A DNA stretch of 38,789 nt from a virus. The DNA lies in the IMG/VR virus record IMGVR_UViG_3300045885_000480, positions 1 to 38,789 of that record; one strand, written 5' to 3'. This document shows, piece after piece, positions 1-8,584 of this stretch (position 1 is the first letter of the stretch; each line of letters starts with the position of its first letter). The notes beneath the pieces are model-generated. The model saw only the letters and a list, made by a program, of their open reading frames with translations. It was not told the DNA's origin and did no database searches. The position numbers and the translations under genes were made by a program.

Positions 1-4
1 GCCG

Positions 5-3000
5 GTGAAGACCACCTCGCGCCCGGATCTGCTCGGATCGCCCGGCTTCTTGGGCCTCGCCGGGGGCAAACCCGGGAGCGTGTCGAAGTGGGACGACGTG
101 GATGACCGCATGAACCAGTGGGCCGACGTCTGGCATGACGAGGCGGCGCGGTCCGGGCTGAGCGAGCCTGGCGACGCCTCATTCCGCACACTCCAGGCCA
201 ACTCCACCGAGCGGCAGTTCTGGAATGATCGCTATTTCGGCTGCCACGCCGCCTCCGGCGGCATCGGCCCCAACGACTACGAGTATGGCAGTTATCCGAT
301 CTATGCCTGGCTCCGCCGGAACGACCGGGGCGATTTCGCCATCGCGTGGGAAGCGACCACCCACTTCGCGACGGTGGACATCCTGCACAAGCTCCCGAAC
401 CTCGCCGGATGGGCCTGTGGGCAAGTCAGCGATATCGCCGCGCCGCCCGGCACCTTCCACTGGGGCGGGGGCAACGCCGGGCTGGAGTACCAGCAGGAGT
501 GGGAATGCCTCTCCTTGATGTATCTCCTGACGGGGGAGTACCTGTATCTCGAAGCGGGCATCCACTGCCTCAACTTCTACAACCACTGGCTCTACGGCTT
601 CACACGCGGCTCGGGCCCGACGTTTGTCGGGCACTACCAGACCGATACCGGCACGGTCAACGGCAACGCGGTCACCTTTTCCAATCCCTCGCGCTGGACC
701 GGCACGCCGCAAGGCATTCCGACGGGCCGGCCCCCGCAGACGCGCATCGCGATCCGCCCATCGGATACCACCACGTTCATTTCAAGCAGCCCGGCTACCG
801 TGTCCTCGTTCGGCCAGTTCCTGGTCATCACCGGCACCACCTGGGGCGCCCTCTCGGTCTCGGTGGGCACCGGGCCGGTCGACGAGGGGTGGGGCGCGTC
901 CGCAGTTCCGTTCTTCTTGGAGACCTCCGGGCGCTGGGTTGGCGCGGAGATCACGGTGGGGGTCTCCGTGTACCGCGTGACGAATCTTTGGACGGCCACG
1001 AACGATCAGGTTCGGGTGACGGCCAATGGTAGTCAATCGGCGTGGTCGATTTCGACCAACGCCAGCGTCGGAGCCGTCACCTACGCCAACAAGACCGATG
1101 TCCGGGTGCAAGTGGCCGGCGCGACGAAGACGGTCGATACGCACTACACCGTCTCCGGTTTGGGAACGACCACCGCCACGGTGACGTTCACGGCGGGGAA
1201 CATTCCCACAGCAGGCCAACTCGTCGTGATCCAGTCGTTTCAGGGTCGGCGCGTCCTGATCTCACCGAGCCCGGCCCCCGCGATCAGCGGGCAGATCGCC
1301 ACGATCACCTCCTTCCCTCGGCGCACGACGTTTGCGGGATACGTGGAATCCATCAGCGGATCCGTCGCGCAGGTGTCGTGGCAGTTCGGCACGCCTGCGT
1401 CCGGCACGTATAGCTTTGAGCCCATGCTGGTCCACTACAACTCCCCCCGCGCGTACACCTGGCCCCTCGCCGGCATCATCGGGCTGGCGCGCTGCCTGGG
1501 CGGCACCGTCGCGACGACGTATGCCACGGGGGGGAGCTACGATCTCTACCGACGCATTCACGACAGCAGCCGGTTCATGCTCTGGTGGGAACAGTCCTGT
1601 ACGCATCCGTCGATGAGCCCGTCGATGGGCGGCATTGGCACCTGGGGCACGACGAATGGGACGGCGACCTTCACGAATCACTGGTATGGCGGGCATGGCG
1701 CCATCCATGCGACGGCCCACGAATATCCCACGATCCCCCTGCGCAACGCCCATCAGTTTGCGGAATCGCGGCGCGCCCTCGGCCTCGGCCCGAGCTTCTT
1801 CACGGCCGGCTTCGGCACCGACATCATCAATCTCCTCTATCGGTGGGGTTGCCATACCTGGATGGGCGTGGATGGCCTGAGCCCCATCACGTCCGGCACG
1901 CCCGCCTCCGGCGGCGGCAGTGACCCGAGCGGGGTCAACGCGCTCAAACGCCTGCCCATCGGGCGCGGCGGGCATCTGGCCTCAGCCAGTTCCTATCAGC
2001 CCTTCGGGTCACCCTACGGGTGGACGTTCACCGACAAACCAACGGCGATCGGGAAAACGCGCCTGGATTTCCTCTATGCGGCGCGGAATCCCAATCAGAT
2101 CGGTGACATCGGCTTCATCTTCTTCGAGGGGCCCACGACCACGGGCTACGGCACGGCCCTGATGGGGGCCGACATCCTCGCCTACGTGGCCGCCCACAAG
2201 CTCCACCCGGCGGGCGAGTTCGCCAAGCGTGACCTCTGGCTCCGCATCGCCATGGAAATGTGGGCGGCGTGCCTCACGATGGGCAGCGACCTGACGTTCG
2301 GCTTCGGCAGCTATTTCAACCCGACGAACTTCGGACGCGTGCGCACGCATCTCGCCGGCAATGGCGCGGCCAACGGCACCGTGCGCTTCCCGCATTGGGT
2401 GCGCAAGCACGGCGCGGAGGTCACGCGCTACGCGCAGGAGGGCTTCGCGGGGGGGCAGCCGCCCGACACGCAGGCCCCGACCGAGACGCAGGCGCTCGCG
2501 CTGGTGTCGAAGACCGACGTGCAGATCGTCGTGGACGGCCCCGCCGCCACCGATAACGTGGCGGTGGTGGGCTACCGCTTTTTCAAGGATGGCGCGCAGG
2601 ACGGGCCCGACCAGGCGGGCACGAGCCACACCTACTCGGTCCTGACCGCCAGCACGACCTACAGCCTGAAACGCCGCGCGCTCGATGCGGTGGGCAACGT
2701 CTCCGGCGACTCCAACACGCTGTCCATCCAGACCAACGCGGCGGCCGATACCACGCCGCCGACCGTGCCGGAGATCGACACCCCGCGCACGGTCGGGCAG
2801 GACTTCATCACCTACACGTGGTCGGAGTCCATCGACACGCAGTCAAGCCTGCTGCGCTACCTCGTGCGGTTCGACGGCGCGGCCGATGAGGAGGTGCTGC
2901 CGCCGACGCGCACGATCACCAAAAGCGGCCTCACCCCCGACACCACGCACACCTGCCAGGTGCGGGCGCAGGATACGCAACTGAACCTCTCGGCCTACGG

Positions 3001-4336
3001 CACGCTGGTCAGCGACACCACGTTGGCGCAATCGACGGACATTGACCCGCCCTCGACGCCGGGCACGCCGACGTTGACCGCGAGCACCAGCACCAGCCTC
3101 ACTGTGACCTTCGCGGAATCGACCGATGACGTGGGTGTGGTGAACTACCTCGTGGCGGCGACGGAGGGCGTGCAGGTCGATGACGGGACGGCCGTGGCAG
3201 ACCGCGAGACGACGGTGACTGCCCCGCCGGCCCTCCTGACCGGGCTGACGCGCTTCTCTGACTACACCGTGTCGGTCGTCGCTCGGGACGCCGTGCCGAA
3301 TGCCTCGCCAGCCAGCAGCGCGGTGCTCCGGACGCGCCCCTTGGCTCGCGTGTTCAATGGCTCGACCCAGCTCGTGCGGGCCACCGCACTCAGCACTGAC
3401 GGCAGCTATCCAATCACCGTCGGCATCAAATTCTACCCGACGGCGGCGGCCGCGGGCTTCCTCTGGTCCCTGGCCAACCACACGGGCAACAACGACTGGC
3501 TCGCGATCAAGGTGCTCGCGAACCTCACCGTCCAGGCCCTACGCAGTAACGCCACTGGCTTCTCGCCGGGTGCGACGAGCCTCGGGACGGCCACGCTGAA
3601 CACATGGAATCGCGTCATCGCGGTATTCGCCTCTGACACGCTCTGCACGATCCGCCTGAATACCGATGCCACTGCGGGGCAGGACACGACGCTCAAGGTC
3701 GCCCCGGCCGGCATCACGCGCGAGGCCATCGGCGGGCTGGACCGTCTCACGCCAGTGCAGTACTACACGGGTCGCGCGGCCCAGCGGGCGCTCTGGGCCG
3801 CCGCCCTGGACGCCGTCGAGCAGGGCGCCTTCCTCGGCGGCGCGAGCGCGTGGCTGATTCGCCCCAGCGCGTTCGCCTCCTTCGTGCCGCTGGCGCTGGG
3901 TGCCGATCCCGAGGCCGATGTCGCCGGGCCGAGCGCCATGGCGCTGGTCAATGCCCCCACGACGGCCGACGGCCCCGACGATGTGCTGGACCTCACCGAT
4001 CCGGTGCCGCCGGGGCCCCCGCAGCCGCCGACCAACGTGGTCGTCTCCGCGCTCGGCGCCACCACCGTGAGCATCACCTTCACGCCGGGCACCGATACCA
4101 CCGGCACGCGCGTGCGTCGCCTGGACACCTCGGTCGTCTTTGAGCTGCCCGTCGCCGACACGACGTTTGTAGACAACGGCCTGGCGCCGTTCAGCACGTA
4201 CCGCTACACGTTCGCCGGCATCCAGAGCGCCCTCGAATCGGCGCAGACGGCCCCCATCGAGATCACCACGCGGGCGATCCACCAGACCCCCGCCTCCGGG
4301 CGCACCCTGCGCTCCGGCGTCACGCCCAAGGGCTAG
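5..4336 (+). CDS. Large fibre/enzyme-like virion protein with FnIII repeats (probably 5'-partial)
   Basis: A 1443-codon frame open to the left edge. GTG at position 5 is only the first possible start and has no visible ribosome site, so the gene probably begins outside the window. Residues about 1-220 and 478-815 are helix-rich with Trp/His/Tyr motifs such as WECLSLMYLLTGEYLYLEAG, resembling alpha/alpha-toroid carbohydrate-active enzymes. A beta-rich stretch (about 225-477) interrupts them. Three fibronectin type III-like modules follow (starting near 820, 916 and 1013, each with a PP-T/S-P linker and Y/W core), then a LamG/concanavalin-like domain (about 1115-1320) and a fourth FnIII (about 1338-1430). 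This architecture suits a surface-exposed, glycan-binding or glycan-cleaving tail protein. The catalytic role is inference. Codon use is much more GC-rich than in the rest of the window, suggesting recent acquisition. Confidence 0.75.
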   Translation: MKTTSRPDLLGSPGFLGLAGGKPGSVSKWDDVDDRMNQWADVWHDEAARSGLSEPGDASFRTLQANSTERQFWNDRYFGCHAASGGIGPNDYEYGSYPIYAWLRRNDRGDFAIAWEATTHFATVDILHKLPNLAGWACGQVSDIAAPPGTFHWGGGNAGLEYQQEWECLSLMYLLTGEYLYLEAGIHCLNFYNHWLYGFTRGSGPTFVGHYQTDTGTVNGNAVTFSNPSRWTGTPQGIPTGRPPQTRIAIRPSDTTTFISSSPATVSSFGQFLVITGTTWGALSVSVGTGPVDEGWGASAVPFFLETSGRWVGAEITVGVSVYRVTNLWTATNDQVRVTANGSQSAWSISTNASVGAVTYANKTDVRVQVAGATKTVDTHYTVSGLGTTTATVTFTAGNIPTAGQLVVIQSFQGRRVLISPSPAPAISGQIATITSFPRRTTFAGYVESISGSVAQVSWQFGTPASGTYSFEPMLVHYNSPRAYTWPLAGIIGLARCLGGTVATTYATGGSYDLYRRIHDSSRFMLWWEQSCTHPSMSPSMGGIGTWGTTNGTATFTNHWYGGHGAIHATAHEYPTIPLRNAHQFAESRRALGLGPSFFTAGFGTDIINLLYRWGCHTWMGVDGLSPITSGTPASGGGSDPSGVNALKRLPIGRGGHLASASSYQPFGSPYGWTFTDKPTAIGKTRLDFLYAARNPNQIGDIGFIFFEGPTTTGYGTALMGADILAYVAAHKLHPAGEFAKRDLWLRIAMEMWAACLTMGSDLTFGFGSYFNPTNFGRVRTHLAGNGAANGTVRFPHWVRKHGAEVTRYAQEGFAGGQPPDTQAPTETQALALVSKTDVQIVVDGPAATDNVAVVGYRFFKDGAQDGPDQAGTSHTYSVLTASTTYSLKRRALDAVGNVSGDSNTLSIQTNAAADTTPPTVPEIDTPRTVGQDFITYTWSESIDTQSSLLRYLVRFDGAADEEVLPPTRTITKSGLTPDTTHTCQVRAQDTQLNLSAYGTLVSDTTLAQSTDIDPPSTPGTPTLTASTSTSLTVTFAESTDDVGVVNYLVAATEGVQVDDGTAVADRETTVTAPPALLTGLTRFSDYTVSVVARDAVPNASPASSAVLRTRPLARVFNGSTQLVRATALSTDGSYPITVGIKFYPTAAAAGFLWSLANHTGNNDWLAIKVLANLTVQALRSNATGFSPGATSLGTATLNTWNRVIAVFASDTLCTIRLNTDATAGQDTTLKVAPAGITREAIGGLDRLTPVQYYTGRAAQRALWAAALDAVEQGAFLGGASAWLIRPSAFASFVPLALGADPEADVAGPSAMALVNAPTTADGPDDVLDLTDPVPPGPPQPPTNVVVSALGATTVSITFTPGTDTTGTRVRRLDTSVVFELPVADTTFVDNGLAPFSTYRYTFAGIQSALESAQTAPIEITTRAIHQTPASGRTLRSGVTPKG

Positions 4337-4339
4337 GAT

Positions 4340-4672
4340 GTGGCGACCGCGCGATCAGCGATCACCGCACGCGGGGCCACGACGGGGCGCAGCGTGCTGA
4401 CCGCGCGCCTCGGCCGGGAGCCCACCCTTACAGGCAGCGTGACCATCAGCGAGCTGGACGTGAGTGTAGAGATCACGCTGCCAGTCCGCTACCCGAACAC
4501 CAACTACACTGTTATCTTTGGCGGTGTTTCCACAGTCATTGGTCTGCCATCGGCGACCGCACTTCTCGAGCCAAGCGCCAACAACAAGACCATGGGAGGC
4601 TTCACTCTCACCCTTCAAGCTGCTCCAGGCGTGGGGGCGTCTGTGTCCGCGCCATGGCAGGTGAACCCATGA
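4340..4672 (+). CDS. Small beta-rich fibre-associated protein
   Basis: 110 aa, GTG start 3 bases after the preceding stop. The N-terminal 35 residues are Arg/Thr/Ala-rich and resemble the C-terminal tail of the preceding protein (repeated S-G-R-T-like steps). The rest (NTNYTVIFGG ... KTMGGFTLTLQAAPG) looks like the short beta-sandwich domain often found at phage fibre tips. Base composition changes inside this gene, from very GC-rich before about 4,450 to the window average after it, so it may be a chimera of an acquired N-terminus and a resident C-terminus. The virion role is inferred from position and fold-like pattern only. Confidence 0.6.
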   Translation: MATARSAITARGATTGRSVLTARLGREPTLTGSVTISELDVSVEITLPVRYPNTNYTVIFGGVSTVIGLPSATALLEPSANNKTMGGFTLTLQAAPGVGASVSAPWQVNP

Positions 4673-4905
4673 GCCAGCGTGTTGTGAGAGTCGTTCCCGT
4701 GGGGCCTGGCACTGAGATCCGAGGCGCACAGGTGGGTTCCGTGCCCTGCCCCACGCACTGGCCCGATGGGGCGCACGCCTTCCACCACTGCATGCACGTG
4801 GTGACGCGGTATGCGCCTGTTGCACCCCTCAAAGACGGCTATGTGGAAGACGTCCACGACGGTCCTCACGTGTGCTCCTGTGGGGCCAAGAAGGAGGCAA
4901 GCTGA
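4669..4905 (+). CDS. Small Cys/His-rich protein
   Basis: 78 aa from ATG 4669, which overlaps the previous stop as ATGA and has AGGTG just upstream. An in-frame ATG at 4654 would add five residues and is less likely. It contains a CPTHW ... HHCMH pair and a C-terminal HVCSCGAKKE, a possible zinc-binding arrangement. Function unknown. Confidence 0.6.
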   Translation: MSQRVVRVVPVGPGTEIRGAQVGSVPCPTHWPDGAHAFHHCMHVVTRYAPVAPLKDGYVEDVHDGPHVCSCGAKKEAS

Positions 4906-5066
4906 TGCCGAAGAAGAAGCTCTCAGGAGCTCAGAAGCAGCGCATCTCAGGCATGGCGGAGGAGATGGCGCAGAGCTCCTTTAAGCGCAACTCGAAGTTC
5001 AAAGGCAACAGGAAGTCCCAGATCTTCGCCATCACGACTGCCAAGGAGAAGAAGCGCAGTGCTTGA
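4905..5066 (+). CDS. Small lysine-rich protein upstream of portal
   Basis: 53 aa. ATG 4905 forms TGATG with the preceding stop and has a strong AAGGAGG seven bases upstream, which decides the start. The protein is basic throughout (starts MPKKKLSGAQKQRISG, ends KEKKRSA) and has no recognisable domain. Its 3' end overlaps the portal start by 8 bases, so the two are probably translated together. It could bind nucleic acid or assist portal assembly, but neither is shown. Confidence 0.55.
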   Translation: MPKKKLSGAQKQRISGMAEEMAQSSFKRNSKFKGNRKSQIFAITTAKEKKRSA

Positions 5067-6642
5067 CGACGCAGCACGATGGGCTGACCGTCTCGAGGCT
5101 TGGGAAGGTCTCTACAAGCACGAGAAGGAGGAGAAGTTCAACAAGGTCAGGGACTGGTATGGGAACAAGTTTCCCCAAGGTCTCCTGACAGTCAATCTCC
5201 TGTTCAGCTTTGGGCGCGCAGTGGTTCCACAACTCTACTTCAAGAACCCAACAGCCGCTGTCACCATCTACCAGCCAGGGTACGGTCCTGACCAGCTCAC
5301 GTTGCAGAAGGTTGACGATCGCCTCCTGAAGCTCATGAAGGTGAAGCAGACGGTCAAGAAGATGATCGTCAGCGCCTTCTGCTTCAGCAGGGGAGTGTGC
5401 AAGGTAGGCTACCTCGGTGGAGGTGATACCTCGTTCGGACTTAGCCTAACCGGCACGATTCCCCACTACCAGAGACAGGACAGGTACGCACCAGAGCGGC
5501 CGTACGTCGCGCACATCCATACGAAGGACTTCGCCTTCGACTATCAGGTGTCGGACGTGGATGACAGCGGCTGGTTCGCCATGCGCTTTGACCGCTCGCA
5601 CGCGCAGCTGAAGGAAGACACCAGTCCTCTGGGTGACTATTTCCGTGACAAGGGCAAGGCATCTGACAACCCTGATCAGATGGAGACCTTCTGGGAAGTG
5701 TGGGACAAAGGCACAGGCAAGATGCATGTCATGTGCGAGAAGGACCAGGTCGGCGATCAGGAGGACTTCAGTATTTGGCCCTTCTACGTGTTGGACTTCA
5801 ACTGGGTGCCAGAGATGCCCCTCGGCCTGTCCGACGCTGAGCTGATCCTCGATCTCCAGAAAGAATTCAACGAGATCAAGACTCAGATCCACGACCACAG
5901 GCGCACAAGCCTGTTGAAGATCCTTGCCAAGAAGGGCAGCCTGACGCGTGAGGCGATTGCACAGCTCAAGAGTGAGGAGACGGGTCCTGTGGTGGAAGTG
6001 GAAGGAGAGGTCAACACAAGCATTGCTCCTTTCAGCCCCACCATTCCTGTCGAGCTCTTCACCACAGCCAACACGAATGAGAGTGACGTGAGGGCCGTCA
6101 TTGGCTTCAGTCGCAACCAGCTTGGGGAGACCAGTCCCCAGAAGAAGACGGCCTCTGAGGCCAACATCATTCAACAGCAGACCATGATCAGGCTCGACGA
6201 GAGGCGTGACATGGTTGCGGACACCCTGAACGAGATCCTGATCGCTGTCAACTCTCACGTGCTGGACAAGTGGTCTCCTGAGACTGCGGCCCAGTATGGT
6301 GCGGATCCTGCCTCCTGGGTGCGCCTCCAGCAAGTGAACGCCACCATGACTGTGGATGTTGTACCTGACAGCACCCTTCCTCTCAGCCGCCAGGTCAAGC
6401 AGGAAGAGGCCCGCACCATGTACCTGACGCTGAGGGACGACCCCCTCATCGACCAGGTTAAGCTGCGCATGAAGCTCCTGGAGGCCTTTGAGACGGCAGA
6501 CATGAGCCTCCTGAACCTTCAGGCCATTGAGCAGATGCAGGCTCTGGCAGCACAGATGCCCATGCAGCAGCAAGCTATTAGTGAGGGACGCCAGCAGCGT
6601 GGTCCTGACCAAGGTCAGCGGAGGCCAAGGTCCATTGCCTAG
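5059..6642 (+). CDS. Portal protein
   Basis: 527 aa, GTG start with AAGGAG upstream. The portal forms the dodecameric ring at one capsid vertex through which DNA is packaged and ejected. The sequence has the feel of podovirus portals: an N-terminal helical region with FPQGLLTVNLLFSFGRAVVP, a central beta-rich wing, WVPEMPLGLSDAELILDLQKEFNEIKTQIHDHRR in the stem/clip region, and a C-terminal region with TASEANIIQQQTMIRLDERR followed by long helices. Size, and position ahead of scaffold and capsid genes, agree. The C-terminus is Gln/Arg-rich. The terminase gene normally found upstream is not in the window. Confidence 0.85.
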   Translation: MLDDAARWADRLEAWEGLYKHEKEEKFNKVRDWYGNKFPQGLLTVNLLFSFGRAVVPQLYFKNPTAAVTIYQPGYGPDQLTLQKVDDRLLKLMKVKQTVKKMIVSAFCFSRGVCKVGYLGGGDTSFGLSLTGTIPHYQRQDRYAPERPYVAHIHTKDFAFDYQVSDVDDSGWFAMRFDRSHAQLKEDTSPLGDYFRDKGKASDNPDQMETFWEVWDKGTGKMHVMCEKDQVGDQEDFSIWPFYVLDFNWVPEMPLGLSDAELILDLQKEFNEIKTQIHDHRRTSLLKILAKKGSLTREAIAQLKSEETGPVVEVEGEVNTSIAPFSPTIPVELFTTANTNESDVRAVIGFSRNQLGETSPQKKTASEANIIQQQTMIRLDERRDMVADTLNEILIAVNSHVLDKWSPETAAQYGADPASWVRLQQVNATMTVDVVPDSTLPLSRQVKQEEARTMYLTLRDDPLIDQVKLRMKLLEAFETADMSLLNLQAIEQMQALAAQMPMQQQAISEGRQQRGPDQGQRRPRSIA

Positions 6643-6832
6643 CTTGCCTCCTGAATCGGCAGACCTGGTTCTCCGCATATTGGACACCTTGAGGGCACGC
6701 TTCTCAACGCCTACGAAGCCACCACAGCATGAGGTGATGCAGTTTGCGCTGCGGCGGCTGTTCGAGCCGCAGATGCGACGGCGCGCCTTCGAGACTGCTC
6801 GGCGGCCTACTGGTCAGGAACAGGAGTACTAG
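6599..6832 (+). CDS. Small hypothetical protein after portal
   Basis: About 77 aa if it starts at GTG 6599 (AGGGA upstream), overlapping the portal end by 44 bases. The open frame extends further up into the portal gene, but that part looks like an out-of-frame shadow. The body, VLRILDTLRARF ... VMQFALRRLFEPQMRRRAFE, is predicted helical and basic. No family recognised. The start is uncertain. Confidence 0.5.
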   Translation: MVLTKVSGGQGPLPSLPPESADLVLRILDTLRARFSTPTKPPQHEVMQFALRRLFEPQMRRRAFETARRPTGQEQEY

Positions 6833-6834
6833 TC

Positions 6835-7419
6835 TTGCCCAGGATAGAGCCGCGTGCTGAGGAGCTTGTGCGGCAGATCATGGGCTCTGAACCCAACATG
6901 ACTGCGGAGGCGATGGGCCTTGTCGCGCCACCTGCCGCTCTCGTTGGCTCAGGTGCCCAGATGCTGAGGCGGACGTACCCGAACCTCGCGAAGCGCTTCG
7001 AGGTCTTGCCAGACCTGTTTGAGATGATCCTTGGTAGGATTCCTCCTGAGGTCCTCGCACGGTTCGGACTACCATTCACCACGCAGGGCCTTGCGTTCCC
7101 CAAGATGGGAGAGCGGTTCCGCACGTACGTGTCGCCTAGCTTTCCAAACATCAAGGGCACCATGGCGCACGAAGGCTTGCACAGCGCGTACTTTCAAAAG
7201 GGCATGGGCGGTGTTCCCAAGGAGGAGCACGCCAGAAAGATTGTCGAGCATTTCAAGAAGAAGCACCCTGCCAAGCCAGGTGAGGCCAGTCTCGACGACT
7301 GGCTCCGCACATACCAGGAGATGGGAGACACTCCTGCCATGGCGTACGGCGAAACTGCTGTGGAGGCGATGGCTCAGAACATGGCGAGGGCAGCCCGAAG
7401 GCAGGGGAGGATTCCATGA
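6835..7419 (+). CDS. Putative zinc metallopeptidase-like virion-operon protein
   Basis: 194 aa from TTG 6835, two bases after the previous stop and with AGGAG eight bases upstream. Residues 111-117 read AHEGLHS, a perfect HExxH zinc-protease motif (H112, E113, H116). A downstream helix, AYGETAVEAMAQN (about 170-182), offers Glu173 or Glu177 as third ligand, the arrangement seen in gluzincin-type metallopeptidases. Its place between portal and scaffold is where tailed phages usually encode the capsid-maturation protease, normally a serine enzyme. A role in scaffold or capsid cleavage is inference. It could equally be a degenerate or non-proteolytic zinc protein. Confidence 0.6.
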   Translation: MPRIEPRAEELVRQIMGSEPNMTAEAMGLVAPPAALVGSGAQMLRRTYPNLAKRFEVLPDLFEMILGRIPPEVLARFGLPFTTQGLAFPKMGERFRTYVSPSFPNIKGTMAHEGLHSAYFQKGMGGVPKEEHARKIVEHFKKKHPAKPGEASLDDWLRTYQEMGDTPAMAYGETAVEAMAQNMARAARRQGRIP

Positions 7420-7754
7420 TTGTGCGGTACGACTTCGTGTGCAAGCACGGACATGTCTTCGACGAAGTTCGCCAGTCTGGAGACACGAAGGCCACACAGT
7501 GCAAGTGTGGATGCATGGCGTACTGGAAGCCGTCTTTCCAGGCGCAGCCGCAGTTCAAACCCTTTGACCATCCCGACCTGGATCCCTCTGGTCCTGTCAG
7601 GATTGAGAGCCGAGAACAATATGCCAGAGAGTGCGAGCGTAGAGACCTCAACGGCCCCTACAACAGAACAAGCGAAGCCCCTAGACGCACTGCGCGTCAG
7701 GGAGAAAGTCGAGCGCTACGTAAGGCTCGATTGGAAGCCCGACGGAAGGCATGA
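7416..7754 (+). CDS. FmdB-like zinc-ribbon protein
   Basis: 112 aa, ATG overlapping the previous stop (ATGA). The first 40 residues (YDFVCKHGHVFDEV ... TQCKCGCMAYWKPSF) form a CxxGH/CxCG zinc-ribbon of the type seen in FmdB-like regulators and in many small phage proteins. The rest is a charged helix (REQYARECERRDLNG, then Arg-rich). The 3' third overlaps the next gene in another frame by 134 bases. The role in the head operon is unknown. Confidence 0.65.
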   Translation: MIVRYDFVCKHGHVFDEVRQSGDTKATQCKCGCMAYWKPSFQAQPQFKPFDHPDLDPSGPVRIESREQYARECERRDLNGPYNRTSEAPRRTARQGESRALRKARLEARRKA

Positions 7755-7905
7755 CATTCTTGTGGTGGGCATGACCAAGCCGAGCGAGCTTCGTGTCTTG
7801 TTGGAGTTCGGCCTTCGCCATATAAGGGCCTGTCTGTTCAGAGGGCGTCCGATCACCAGTCCACCTCAGGTGGCCTCGCAAAAGCGAGAGGGAGATGACA
7901 CATGA
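7621..7905 (+). CDS. Small hypothetical protein overlapping the zinc-ribbon gene
   Basis: 94 aa if started at ATG 7621; ATG 7771 would give a 44-aa version. The frame has a credible protein-like C-terminal half (KVERYVRLDWKPDGRHDIL ... SELRVLLEFGLRHIRACLF) and its stop couples as ATGA to the scaffold gene, which supports it being translated. The N-terminal part shares DNA with the preceding gene in a different frame. No domain recognised. Confidence 0.5.
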   Translation: MPESASVETSTAPTTEQAKPLDALRVREKVERYVRLDWKPDGRHDILVVGMTKPSELRVLLEFGLRHIRACLFRGRPITSPPQVASQKREGDDT

Positions 7906-8573
7906 GCATACCAGAAGAGCATCTCAAAGCACTTGGTGGGAACCTGCTGGGAGAGCCACCGAAGCCTCCTGCTCCAGAGCCAGAGCCCGAGCCAGAGCCC
8001 CAGCCGGACCCCAGGGACGCCATGATAGAGGAGCTCCGGCAGCAGAACCGCGAGCTCAGCAGGAAGATGGACCAGCAAGCAGGACTGGTCGCCAAGATGG
8101 TGGACCAGACGTCAGAGCGCCCCGTTCAGAGGACCGAGGCCGCCGAGCCTGACTTCGAGAGCATGACTCCCGCTCAGCTCGCCCGCCACGTCATGGACTC
8201 TGTGAAAGAGGGGCACGATGCCATTCGACGTGACCTCGGCTTCGAAATCGTGAGGATGCGCCTGGAGGGCCAGCTCACGTCGCTCCATGAGAGCGACCCC
8301 GAGGGGTTCGAGAAGCACAGCGAGGACATCGTCCGCATCGTCAAGGAGAAGGGAGGAAAGGTCACGCCTGCAGAGGCTCTCGCCATTGCGAAGTCTCAGG
8401 CTGCACCTGTGGCGCCGAAGGAAGAGACGCCTCCTCCAGCACCGCGACGTGTCGCCAGCACGGGGACCGTACCGGGTCGCTCAACCGCAAGACAGGCACC
8501 TGCTCCAGTGAAGACGAGCAGAGAGGCGGCGACTCGCGCGTACGAAAACATCTTCGGACGCAAAGCAAGATAG
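7902..8573 (+). CDS. Scaffolding protein
   Basis: 223 aa. The start overlaps the previous stop (ATGA). Scaffold proteins direct capsid shell assembly and are then removed. The features fit: low-complexity Pro/Glu repeats at residues 18-35, a predicted coiled coil (IEELRQQNRELSRKMDQQAG, about 44-65), a long acidic helical middle, and a basic, Pro/Ala-rich C-terminus (SREAATRAYENIFGRKAR) of the type that binds the capsid protein. It lies directly before the major capsid gene. The assignment rests on position and composition, since scaffolds are poorly conserved. Confidence 0.75.
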   Translation: MSIPEEHLKALGGNLLGEPPKPPAPEPEPEPEPQPDPRDAMIEELRQQNRELSRKMDQQAGLVAKMVDQTSERPVQRTEAAEPDFESMTPAQLARHVMDSVKEGHDAIRRDLGFEIVRMRLEGQLTSLHESDPEGFEKHSEDIVRIVKEKGGKVTPAEALAIAKSQAAPVAPKEETPPPAPRRVASTGTVPGRSTARQAPAPVKTSREAATRAYENIFGRKAR

Positions 8574-8584
8574 GAGACTGACAC

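Noticed and set aside
1262-1975. 237-codon leftward open frame in the first gene
   Set aside because: Arg/Gly/Ala-rich shadow of the GC-rich fibre gene.
5446-6687. 413-codon leftward open frame opposite the portal gene
   Set aside because: Antisense shadow of the portal, rich in His/Leu/Arg, with no ribosome site or recognisable domain.
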